The translations under genes were made by a program, and so were the position numbers. Positions 1 through 6,003 of a DNA stretch of 6,003 nucleotides are shown here, in pieces (positions within the stretch are counted from its first letter, which is position 1; every line of letters begins with the position of its first letter). This stretch comes from Acidaminococcales bacterium (GTDB lineage: Bacteria; Bacillota; Negativicutes; Acidaminococcales; JAISLQ01). Where the stretch lies: assembly GCA_031275255.1 (NCBI GenBank), contig JAISPA010000171.1:1-6003 (forward strand), given 5' to 3'. Below the pieces are notes generated by a model. It saw nothing but the letters and a program-made list of their open reading frames with translations, did no database searches and was not told the DNA's origin.

Positions 1-1
1 T

Positions 2-706
2 ACCAAAGCCGCCTCCGCCAACGCCAAAGAAATCGGCCTGAGCATGTCGCCCAATACCGAAATAATACTTTCGCTTAATCCCGACCTGGTAATCGGGCTG
101 AATATGCCTGCGCATTTGGCGCTCATTCCCATGTTTGAAAAAACCGGCATACCCATGCTGGCCAAAAACACCGACACTTACGAGCAAGTGTTGGCCGCTT
201 TGCGTTTTTACGGGGAATTGGCCGGTAAAAACGAAACGGCACAGGCGAAGATTGCCGAGATACAGGGAAAATACAACCAGGCCATACAAAAAAGCTCCGG
301 CAAAACGCCGCCGCGCAGCCTGATTTTGTTCGGCACGCCGGAGAGCATGAGCATGGCCACCAAAAAGAGCTTTACCGGCGATTTGCTGGAGAAACTGGGC
401 GGCGGCAACATCATGGACGGCGCCGCGGGCTTTGACACAAGCAGCGCCTATCTTTCGCTCAGCATGGAATACGTAACAAAGCAAAATCCCGAAGTGATTT
501 TCCTGATAACGCACGGCTCGCCGGAAGGGCTTGAAGAGAAGTTTTCCCGGGAAATGTCGGGCAATCCCGTATGGAATCAGCTTAAGGCCGTAAAAAACGG
601 CCGCCTGTACGTTTTGCCTTACAACCTGTTTACGATAAATCCCGGCTCGCGTATCGGCGACGCCCTGAACATCCTGGCCGATAAACTTTACGGTGAAAAT
701 CGATGA
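2..706 (+). CDS. ABC transporter periplasmic substrate-binding protein, heme/siderophore/B12 type (5'-truncated)
   Basis: This is the C-terminal part of a cluster-8-type binding protein (Peripl_BP_2 fold, FecB/BtuF/HmuT relatives), which captures a metal chelate in the periplasm or at the cell surface and hands it to the FecCD permease. The reading frame is open from position 2, so the ATG at 44 is an internal Met and the true start with its signal peptide or lipobox is outside the window. About 234 residues are visible. The stretch NPDLVIGL near the start of the visible part, followed by a TGIP strand and the DTYEQVLAALRFYGELAGK helix, is the usual first-lobe pattern. The end, with NPVWNQLKAVKNGRLYVLP and a final amphipathic helix, is the typical C-lobe closure. 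The stop overlaps the permease start (ATGA). Heme as ligand is inferred only from the downstream degradation genes; cobalamin or a siderophore cannot be excluded. Confidence 0.9.
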   Translation, partial: TKAASANAKEIGLSMSPNTEIILSLNPDLVIGLNMPAHLALIPMFEKTGIPMLAKNTDTYEQVLAALRFYGELAGKNETAQAKIAEIQGKYNQAIQKSSGKTPPRSLILFGTPESMSMATKKSFTGDLLEKLGGGNIMDGAAGFDTSSAYLSLSMEYVTKQNPEVIFLITHGSPEGLEEKFSREMSGNPVWNQLKAVKNGRLYVLPYNLFTINPGSRIGDALNILADKLYGENR

Positions 707-1740
707 GTTTGAGCATGGCCGCCGGCAAAGGCGCTAAAGACCCCCGGCTCGGCAAAAGAATAATTACCCTGTCCGCCGCCCTGGCGGCGCTCTGCGCTTT
801 CGCCGCGGCCGGCGTGGCGCTGGGCTCCATCGATATCAAACTGAGCGAGATTTTGCGGGCGGTCTTTGATCACGCCGATCCGGAAAATTTGCGGGAAAAT
901 TTTCGGATAATTTATTACATCAGGCTGCCGCGGGTGCTGACGGCGGTCATGGTGGGCGTAAACATGGCGCTTGCCGGCTGTATCATGCAGGGGGTGTTGC
1001 GCAATCCCCTGGCCGATCCCGGCATCATCGGCGTTTCCGCCGGGGCCGGCATGACCGCCGTAGCGGTGATGGTGCTTTTCCCGGAATACAGCCTGCTCAT
1101 ACCGCCGATTGCCTTTTTGGGAGCGCTGGCGGCTACCGGCATAGTCTTTCTGCTGTCCTGGGAAAACGGCATACAGCCGCTGCGCATGATTTTGGCGGGC
1201 GTGGCGGTCAGCGCCTTCTTCGGCGCCATTATGAGCGCTATCATGGTTTTTAATTCCGACAAGATACAGGGGACGGTCAACTGGATGGCCGGCGGGTTTC
1301 ACGGCCGCTCCTGGGAACATGTGAAAATGATTTTCCCTTATTGCCTGTTCGGGACGGTCAGCGTCCTTTGCGGCTATCGCTATTTAAACGCCTTGCAGCT
1401 TGGCGATGAAGTGGCCAAAAGCATCGGCGCGCGCGTGGAGCTGAGCAGATTTTTACTGGTCGCCCTGTCCGCCCTGCTGGCGGCCTCGGCGGTGAGCGTG
1501 GCCGGCATGATCGGGTTCGTCGGCCTGATCGTGCCGCATACCATGCGCATTTTCGTCGGGTCTGATTTTGAATTTCTGCTGTCCTGTTCCGCCCTTTTCG
1601 GCGGCGCGCTGGTGGTCGGGGCGGATACCGTGGCGCGGACAATCATCGCTCCCATAGAAATACCTGTCGGCATCTTCATGGCCCTCTTGGGCGCGCCGTT
1701 CTTTTTGTACCTTTTAAAGAAAGGAATGTCGCGCGGATGA
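703..1740 (+). CDS. hmuU: FecCD-family ABC importer permease (HmuU/BtuC-like)
   Basis: This 345-residue inner-membrane permease should form the homodimeric channel of the importer. The length and a hydrophobic profile compatible with about ten helices match FecCD/BtuC proteins. Family motifs are visible: RLPR at residues 74-77, MQGVLRNPLADP at about 95-106, GFVGLIVPH at 271-279 and the terminal EIPVGIFMALLGAPFF at 319-334. The G-x-x-x-G-A-rich loop near 234-244 (LGDEVAKSIGA) is the cytoplasmic coupling helix that contacts the ATPase. The ATG at 703 overlaps the preceding stop as ATGA and has a GGTGA six bases upstream; Met5 at 715 is a less likely alternative start. The gene ends by overlapping the ATPase start in the same way, so the three genes are probably translationally coupled. 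The symbol reflects the inferred heme substrate and is not proven by the sequence. Confidence 0.93.
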   Translation: MSLSMAAGKGAKDPRLGKRIITLSAALAALCAFAAAGVALGSIDIKLSEILRAVFDHADPENLRENFRIIYYIRLPRVLTAVMVGVNMALAGCIMQGVLRNPLADPGIIGVSAGAGMTAVAVMVLFPEYSLLIPPIAFLGALAATGIVFLLSWENGIQPLRMILAGVAVSAFFGAIMSAIMVFNSDKIQGTVNWMAGGFHGRSWEHVKMIFPYCLFGTVSVLCGYRYLNALQLGDEVAKSIGARVELSRFLLVALSALLAASAVSVAGMIGFVGLIVPHTMRIFVGSDFEFLLSCSALFGGALVVGADTVARTIIAPIEIPVGIFMALLGAPFFLYLLKKGMSRG

Positions 1741-2549
1741 TGAGCATAAAGGCGGAGTCGATCACCTTGCGCTACGGGGCGGAGACAATCGTCGAGAAAA
1801 TGGACCTGGCGGTGGACAAGGCGGACATAGTTTCCATCATTGGCCCTAATGGTTCCGGCAAGTCCACCGTCTTAAAAGCGTTGGGCAGGCTTTTAAAGCC
1901 GGCGGGCGGGATAGTTTTTCTGGACGGGAAAGACATACAGACGGAAAAAACGGGCCGCGTCGCGCAAAAACTGGCGATTTTGCCGCAGACGGCCGTTGTT
2001 CCCGGCGACATGACCGTCTATGACCTTGTTTGTTACGGCCGGATGCCATACCAAAAATTTTTCGCGCCCAAGAGCGAAGAAGACCTGTCAAGGATAGAAA
2101 TGGCGATCGGCGCCACCGGCATGGCCGAAATGAAGTTTCGCCGCATGGACACCCTCTCCGGCGGCGAAAGGCAGCGCGCGTGGCTGTCCCTGGCCATAGC
2201 GCAGAACCCCAAAATACTGCTCCTCGACGAGCCGACCACCTTTCTCGACATTCACCACCAACTCGAAATCATGAAACTGATCAGCCATTTGCACAGAAAA
2301 CTTTCCATAACGGTCATCATGGTGTTGCACGACCTTAACCACGCGGCCCGTTTCAGCAACCGGATAATCGCCGTCAAAAAAGGCGCGGTCATGATTGACG
2401 GCGGGATCGGGGAAGTTTTCCGCGAAGAGATACTGGGCGCGCTCTACAACGTCAAAACGCAGATCATAAAAATCAGGCAAAACGGCGAAGAGCATCTTTA
2501 CTGTCTCGCCGACGATGTTTGCGAGGGCGGTCCGCATGAACGTGCTTGA
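1737..2549 (+). CDS. hmuV: FecE/HmuV-type ABC importer ATPase
   Basis: This 270-residue cytoplasmic ATPase powers the FecCD permease. All nucleotide-binding motifs are intact: Walker A GPNGSGKST at residues 36-44, Q-loop Gln84, signature LSGGE at 140-144, Walker B ILLLDE at 160-165, the TFLD D-loop at 168-171 and H-loop His198. The segment DIHHQLEIM after the D-loop and the TVIMVLHDLNHAARF stretch are typical of the FepC/FecE/BtuD/HmuV branch. The end of the protein also shows the LYNVKTQIIK pattern of that branch. Two ATGs lie in tandem at 1737 and 1740; an AGGAA at 1722-1726 favours the first. The gene overlaps the permease stop by 4 nt and runs 14 nt into the next ATPase gene. Heme specificity is inferred from the neighbourhood. 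Confidence 0.93.
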   Translation: MMSIKAESITLRYGAETIVEKMDLAVDKADIVSIIGPNGSGKSTVLKALGRLLKPAGGIVFLDGKDIQTEKTGRVAQKLAILPQTAVVPGDMTVYDLVCYGRMPYQKFFAPKSEEDLSRIEMAIGATGMAEMKFRRMDTLSGGERQRAWLSLAIAQNPKILLLDEPTTFLDIHHQLEIMKLISHLHRKLSITVIMVLHDLNHAARFSNRIIAVKKGAVMIDGGIGEVFREEILGALYNVKTQIIKIRQNGEEHLYCLADDVCEGGPHERA

Positions 2550-3261
2550 ACTGGCTGGCATATCCAAGGCTTACGGAGGGAAAACCGTGCTGGACCAGGT
2601 CGGGTTCCACGTCCGGCAGGGCGAGATACTGGGTCTTTTGGGGCCGAACGGCGCGGGCAAAACCACCCTTTTGAAAGCCGTGTCCGGCCTGACCAAATGC
2701 GACCGGGGAACCATCAAAGCCTTCGGCCTTGATTTTCAGGACAACAAGCGGCAGATACTGAAAAATACCGGCATAGTGCCGCAGGAAAACAATCTGGAGC
2801 GGGAAGCGACCGTAAAAGAGGCGCTGCTTTTGTACGCGAAACTGTTCGGCGTGCGCCGGGCCAAACAGGAAGTGGGCAAACTGTTGGAGAGGTTCGCGCT
2901 GACCGAATGGCAGGACGTCCTGGTAAGGCATCTTTCGGGCGGCCTGGCGCGGAAAACACTCATTGTGCGGGCCTTGTTGCCCGACCCGCCGCTTCTGCTC
3001 CTGGACGAGCCCAGCGTGGGCCTTGACCCCGACGTCCGGCGCGGAATATGGCGGCTGATCCTTGAACTTAAAGAAGCGGGGAAAACCATTGTGCTGACGA
3101 CTCACTACATGGAAGAGGCGGACTTTCTCTGCGACCGGATTGCGCTTTTGAAATCCGGCAAACTGATTTTTTTGGACACGCCGGGGCGTTTGAAACAAAA
3201 AAGCGGCGGCGCTACGCTGGAAGACGCTTTCATTCATCTGACCGGAACGGGGGTGCTTTGA
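2536..3261 (+). CDS. ABC-2-type (DrrA/NodI-like) exporter ATPase
   Basis: This is the ATPase of a second ABC system, of a different family from the importer ATPase just upstream. With the start at 2536 it has 241 residues: Walker A GPNGAGKTT at 36-44, Q-loop Gln83 within VPQ, signature LSGG at 133-136, Walker B LLLLDE at 153-158, the SVGLDP D-loop at 160-165 and H-loop His190 in LTTHYMEEAD. The VPQENNLE stretch after the Q-loop, GLDPDVRR and THYMEEAD are typical of the drug, polysaccharide and antibiotic ABC-2 exporter subunits (DrrA, NodI, CcmA). The ORF could start at 2515, but GAGGG at 2523-2527 sits eight bases before 2536, and MNVLELAGISKAYGG is a normal N-terminus for the family. The signature is followed by LARK instead of the commoner MxQR. 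The gene partly overlaps hmuV and abuts its permease, so co-expression is likely. The substrate is unknown. Confidence 0.92.
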   Translation: MNVLELAGISKAYGGKTVLDQVGFHVRQGEILGLLGPNGAGKTTLLKAVSGLTKCDRGTIKAFGLDFQDNKRQILKNTGIVPQENNLEREATVKEALLLYAKLFGVRRAKQEVGKLLERFALTEWQDVLVRHLSGGLARKTLIVRALLPDPPLLLLDEPSVGLDPDVRRGIWRLILELKEAGKTIVLTTHYMEEADFLCDRIALLKSGKLIFLDTPGRLKQKSGGATLEDAFIHLTGTGVL

Positions 3262-3996
3262 ATGGGCTGGTACATGGTATATTACCGGGAAATGTTTCTC
3301 ATGCGAAAAAAAATCGGCAACCTCGGCTATGTATTTTCCACCTTGCTGTACCCTTTGCTTTACCTTTTCGCTTTCAGCTGGGGCTTCGGCCCCACCGCCG
3401 GCATACCCGGCGGCTACGTTCCCTTTTTGAGCAAAGGCATGCTCGGCATCGCCGTCATGCTCAATTCCTTTCAGCAGACAGCTATTTCCGTCAGCGTGGG
3501 ACGGTTTTACTTCCGCAGTTTTCAGACCCTGCTGGTCAGCCCGCTGACCCCTTTTGACATAACGCTCGGCGCGACGCTGGCCGGCGTCAGCCGGGGCGTC
3601 ATGGCCGGCGGCCTGATCTATCTGGTCGCGTTCGGCGCTTTTGCGGCGCCGCCGCCAAGCCTGCCGGGTATAGCCGGGATAATCATTTCCGCCGCCTGTT
3701 TCGGCGCTTTTGGCTTTACCGTGGGATTATGGGCGGATAACCAGGACGCACTGTCTATGATTATAAATTTTATCATAACGCCGATGACCTTTTTTTGCGG
3801 TTCCTTCTTTCCCATAGAAAGATTGCCTTCATGGCTGCAAGGCGTCGCCGGCTGGCTGCCGCTCAGCCTTTCCAACAAGCTTCTGCGCGCGGACGACTGG
3901 ACAGGGGAGGCGGCTTCCTGTCTTTTGATCCTGTCGGGTACGGCCGCCTTGTTATTTTATATAAGCGTCAGAAAAGTAAACAGTTACAGCGAATAA
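3262..3996 (+). CDS. ABC-2-type exporter permease
   Basis: This 244-residue inner-membrane protein is the transmembrane partner of the preceding ATPase. Six hydrophobic segments can be read, at roughly residues 21-42, 55-78, 100-125, 134-157, 164-184 and 216-234, as expected for ABC-2 permeases (NodJ/DrrB type). The family mark, a G-S-F-F-P-x-x-x-L-P element after the fifth helix, is present at about 180-189 and is followed by the amphipathic WLQGVAGWLPLSLSNKLLR stretch. The short basic N-terminus (YYREMFLMRKK) would be cytoplasmic. The ATG directly follows the ATPase stop (TGAATG) with a G-rich run at 3249-3253 as a modest ribosome binding site. ABC-2 permeases mostly export drugs, lipids, polysaccharides or heme-like cargo. 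Here the operon suggests a tetrapyrrole-related substrate, which is inference. Confidence 0.9.
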   Translation: MGWYMVYYREMFLMRKKIGNLGYVFSTLLYPLLYLFAFSWGFGPTAGIPGGYVPFLSKGMLGIAVMLNSFQQTAISVSVGRFYFRSFQTLLVSPLTPFDITLGATLAGVSRGVMAGGLIYLVAFGAFAAPPPSLPGIAGIIISAACFGAFGFTVGLWADNQDALSMIINFIITPMTFFCGSFFPIERLPSWLQGVAGWLPLSLSNKLLRADDWTGEAASCLLILSGTAALLFYISVRKVNSYSE

Positions 3997-4000
3997 ACGA

Positions 4001-4006
4001 AGGAGG
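4001..4006 (+). promoter_or_regulatory. Consensus ribosome binding site of the flavodoxin gene; decides its start
   Basis: A perfect AGGAGG lies directly against the ATG at 4007 and six bases before the in-frame ATG at 4013. Zero spacing would not allow initiation at 4007, so 4013 is the real start and the first two codons of the longer ORF are leader. It is the strongest Shine-Dalgarno in the window and suggests high translation of the flavodoxin relative to the coupled transporter genes. Confidence 0.9.
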
Positions 4007-4012
4007 ATGATT

Positions 4013-4534
4013 ATGAAAACATTGGTGGTATACTCAAGCCTTACGGGCAATACGAAAATGGTCGCGCAGGCGATCGCGGAAGAACTGGACGCAGACATAA
4101 AATCCGTGGCGGAAAATCCTTCCGCGGACGGCTATGACCTGGTGGCGGCGGGTTTTTGGGTGGATAAGGGCAGCGCCGACGACCAATCGCTCAAATACCT
4201 GCCAACCCTGAAAAACGCGAAAGTCGCTTTGTTCGCCACCTTAGGCGCCGACCCCAAATCCGAGCACGCCGCCAAATGCCTGGAAAAGGCGGCCGGGCTG
4301 CTTGACGGCAGCAACCAAATAGTCGGCCGCTTCATCTGCCAGGGCAAAATAGACCCCAACCTGATTGAAAGGATGAATAAAATGTTTGCCGGAAAGACGG
4401 GCAATCCGCACGCGCCCAGCAAGGAAAGGGATGAGCGGCATAAAAAAGCCAGCACCCATCCGGACGCGCAGGACTTGGCGGACGCCAAGGCCGCTTTCGC
4501 GCGGATAAAAGAAGCGCTGGCGGCCAGAGGCTGA
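4013..4534 (+). CDS. hmuF: Flavodoxin-superfamily protein, HmuF/FldH/BilS-like, probable heme carrier and anaerobilin reductase
   Basis: This 173-residue soluble protein begins with the flavodoxin FMN-phosphate loop, SSLTGNT at residues 8-14, after the first beta strand (KTLVVY). The core continues with YDLVAAGFWVDKG at 41-53 (FMN-ring loop region) and VALFATLGADPKSEHA at 71-86. From about 109 on comes CQGKIDP and a His- and Lys-rich helical region to about 150 (NPHAPS, then spaced His residues), before a final helix. In Fusobacterium FldH and HmuF a helical cap binds heme over the FMN through His134. His133 here is at the matching place by position and is my candidate ligand; no alignment was made. 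HmuF carries heme to HmuW and reduces the product by hydride transfer. The related BilS works with bilirubin reductase BilR, so a BilS-like role is the main alternative. Met at 4013 is chosen because of RBS spacing. It follows the permease after 16 nt. Confidence 0.82.
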   Translation: MKTLVVYSSLTGNTKMVAQAIAEELDADIKSVAENPSADGYDLVAAGFWVDKGSADDQSLKYLPTLKNAKVALFATLGADPKSEHAAKCLEKAAGLLDGSNQIVGRFICQGKIDPNLIERMNKMFAGKTGNPHAPSKERDERHKKASTHPDAQDLADAKAAFARIKEALAARG

Positions 4535-4614
4535 GCTTGGGCGCGGCAGGGGAAAAAGCAGCTTACCGCCGCAATCCGCGCCTGACGGCATTTTAAACTA
4601 AAGAGGTATAGAGC
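4535..4614 (+). other. 80-nt gap between flavodoxin and radical SAM genes, no clear signal
   Basis: This is the only gap of note in the window. A weak GCCG/CGGC pairing around 4568-4589 is followed by ATTTT, too short a stem and T-run for a convincing terminator. TAAACT near 4593 resembles a -10 box (4 of 6), but no -35 lies at proper distance. An in-frame TAG at 4609-4611 closes the frame just upstream of the next gene's start. Read-through from the flavodoxin gene is the simplest assumption. Confidence 0.5.
4603..4606 (+). promoter_or_regulatory. Ribosome binding site of the radical SAM gene
   Basis: GAGG, within AAGAGG, lies eight bases before the ATG at 4615. Together with the stop codon TAG at 4609-4611 in the same frame, it fixes 4615 as the start and rules out any upstream in-frame extension. 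Confidence 0.8.
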
Positions 4615-6003
4615 ATGTCAAAAGAAGCAATGCGAAAAATACTGGAAAGCATGACCGAGGAGGAATATTTGGCCGCCGTCGGCCAAAAAACAGCCGACCC
4701 TTTGGATGTTTTCGCCGAAAGACGCGCCGTTCGCCCCGGAATGGACGGCGGCGCTCCCATCATGCCGCCGCCGCGGGCACAGGGACTTTGGCAGGAAAAG
4801 ATGGCCGAACAGGCTGACGCGAAAGATAAGCGCGCGGCCTATATCCATATTCCCTTTTGCAGCCATATATGCCTTTACTGCGGCTTTTTCCAAAATTATA
4901 CCAACGAGGCGGCGGAAACCCTTTATCTTGACCATCTAATCAAAGAGCTGGAAAGCGATAAAGACAAGCCGTATCTCGCCTCCGGCATGGTGAATACGGT
5001 TTTTTTCGGCGGCGGCACCCCCAGCGCCCTTTCTCCGGCCAACATAACGCGCCTGCTGCGCACGGTCAGAAATTGCCTGCCGCTGGCCAACGACTGTGAA
5101 ATTACCCTGGAGGCGCGGATAAACGATCTCACCGGCGACAAAATGGACGCCTGGTTTGAGGGCGGCGTAAACCGCGTGTCCATCGGCGTGCAGTCCTTCG
5201 ATACCGCCGTAAGGCAAAGCGTCGGGCGGCTTGACCCCCAGGAAGAATGTATAAAAAAGCTGACGGACATCTCCGCCCGCAACCAGGCTTCTATAATCAT
5301 CGACATTATCTACGGCCTGCCGGGGCAGACGGCCGGCTCCTTTCTGCGGGACCTGGAAATCATCGACCGCCTGCCGATTGACGGGATGGACCTCTACCAG
5401 CTCAGCGTGTTTAAAGACGGGCCGCTGGTAAAGGCCATCGGCGCGGGCAGCCTGCCGCCGGCGGCGAAAACTTCCGAACAGGCGCGCATGTTTGCCGGCG
5501 CGGTCAAATGGCTTGACGAGAGGGCCTATTTCCGCCTCAGCAGCTGCCATTGGGCGAAAAGCAGCCGCGAGCGCAGCATGTACAACTTCCTCGTCAAATC
5601 CGGCGTGGAAATCTTTCCTTACGGTTCCGGGGCGGGCGGCAACATCGGCGGCATGAGCGTGATGCTGCAGCGCGACTTGAAAAAATATTGCGAAGCGGTG
5701 GGAAAAGGGCAAAAACCCATTATGGTTTCCTTTTTGCGGGAAGAAAGCGGCGGGCTGAGCGGCGATATGCTCCGGCAACTGGAAAGCGGTCATTTCAACC
5801 TCCGAGAGATTACCGAAAAATACGGCGGCGCGTTGGCGGGGTTGGAGCTTTTGCTTGATCTTTGGGCAGAGCGCGGCCTGTTCGATAAAGGCCCTGTACT
5901 GTATCGCCTGAGTGTCGCCGGGCAATTCTGGATCAAGAACATCAATCAGCTGCTCACCGAATACGCCGAAGCACTGCGCGGCGGGGAAAAGACGCAAAGC
6001 GGG
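4615..6003 (+). CDS. hmuW: ChuW/HutW/HmuW-type radical SAM methyltransferase for anaerobic heme degradation (3' end outside window)
   Basis: The frame stays open for 463 codons to the window edge. A class C radical SAM methyltransferase of this family uses SAM to methylate and open the heme ring without oxygen, releasing Fe2+ and anaerobilin. The 4Fe-4S motif CSHICLYC gives Cys82, Cys86 and Cys89, preceded by YIHIPF and followed by GFF, as in the HemN/HemW/HutW superfamily. GGGTPS at 132-137 and the SIGVQSFD stretch at 189-196 are SAM-site elements. EARIND at 166-171 replaces the EANP usual in HemW. Further on, LSSCHWAKSSRERSMYN (308-324) and PYGSGAGGNIGG (335-346) match my memory of ChuW/HutW proteins. 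The first 75 residues form an extension ahead of the cysteines, which HemW lacks. Family members have about 445-465 residues, so the stop should lie soon after the edge. HemW or HemN-like function is the less likely alternative. Confidence 0.88.
   Translation, partial: MSKEAMRKILESMTEEEYLAAVGQKTADPLDVFAERRAVRPGMDGGAPIMPPPRAQGLWQEKMAEQADAKDKRAAYIHIPFCSHICLYCGFFQNYTNEAAETLYLDHLIKELESDKDKPYLASGMVNTVFFGGGTPSALSPANITRLLRTVRNCLPLANDCEITLEARINDLTGDKMDAWFEGGVNRVSIGVQSFDTAVRQSVGRLDPQEECIKKLTDISARNQASIIIDIIYGLPGQTAGSFLRDLEIIDRLPIDGMDLYQLSVFKDGPLVKAIGAGSLPPAAKTSEQARMFAGAVKWLDERAYFRLSSCHWAKSSRERSMYNFLVKSGVEIFPYGSGAGGNIGGMSVMLQRDLKKYCEAVGKGQKPIMVSFLREESGGLSGDMLRQLESGHFNLREITEKYGGALAGLELLLDLWAERGLFDKGPVLYRLSVAGQFWIKNINQLLTEYAEALRGGEKTQSG

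Noticed and set aside
688..1320. 210-codon antisense ORF
   Set aside because: It mirrors the FecCD permease gene; the translation is His/Gln/Arg-rich without recognisable motifs.
2515..2535. Longer start of the ABC-2 ATPase (MFARAVR extension)
   Set aside because: The seven extra residues are not typical of the family, and a good ribosome binding site at 2523-2527 serves the ATG at 2536.
2473..3237. 254-codon antisense ORF
   Set aside because: It is opposite the ABC-2 ATPase gene, whose Walker and signature motifs are all intact on the + strand.
4560..4600. Possible rho-independent terminator before the radical SAM gene
   Set aside because: Only about four base pairs of stem with a loop over ten bases and a run of four T; too weak to call.
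4570..4600. Possible internal promoter (TAAACT as -10)
   Set aside because: Only four of six positions match and there is no -35-like hexamer at 16-18 bases upstream.
4936..5997. 353-codon antisense ORF
   Set aside because: It lies wholly opposite the radical SAM gene, has low-complexity composition rich in Ala, Gln, His and Phe, and shows no domain; GC-rich coding DNA commonly gives such shadows.
1..6003. CRISPR arrays, insertion sequences, tRNA or rRNA genes, long repeats
   Set aside because: The window is almost wholly filled by six intact reading frames plus one at the edge; recurring GCCGGC/GGCGGC words reflect Ala-Gly codons and not a spaced repeat.

Overview
The window is almost completely coding, all on the + strand. 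It reads as one iron/heme-acquisition operon from an obligate or facultative anaerobe. The sequence is GC-rich, yet ATA and AAA codons are common. AGGAGG-type ribosome binding sites, GC-rich coding DNA and the gene set would fit a Negativicutes-like or similar anaerobic bacterium, but this placement is a weak inference.

Layout: positions 1-706 hold the 3' part of a periplasmic substrate-binding protein gene (5' end outside the window). It overlaps by 4 nt a FecCD-type permease gene (703-1740), which overlaps by 4 nt its FecE/HmuV-type ATPase gene (1737-2549). These three form a classical importer for heme, siderophore or cobalamin. The ATPase gene overlaps by 14 nt a second ATPase gene of a different family, ABC-2/DrrA-like (start at 2536, not the longer ORF start at 2515). 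Its ABC-2 membrane partner follows at 3262-3996. After a 16-nt gap with a perfect AGGAGG comes a flavodoxin-superfamily gene (start at 4013, end 4534). After 80 nt comes a radical SAM gene (4615 to past the window end) that is open for all 463 visible codons.

How they work together: the radical SAM protein carries CxxxCxxC, GGGTPS and a C-terminal CHW and PYGSGAGG region. I read it as a ChuW/HutW/HmuW-type class C methyltransferase, the family that opens the heme ring without oxygen to release Fe2+ and a linear tetrapyrrole (anaerobilin). The flavodoxin resembles Fusobacterium HmuF/FldH, which carry heme to HmuW and reduce anaerobilin with FMN hydroquinone. With the upstream importer this makes a heme import, delivery, ring-opening and product-reduction pathway. 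The unusual part is the ABC-2 exporter-type pair placed between import and degradation genes. Its substrate is unknown; export of the tetrapyrrole product or of excess heme is a testable idea.

No RNA genes, mobile elements, CRISPR arrays or convincing internal promoters or terminators were found. The operon promoter must lie upstream of the window.
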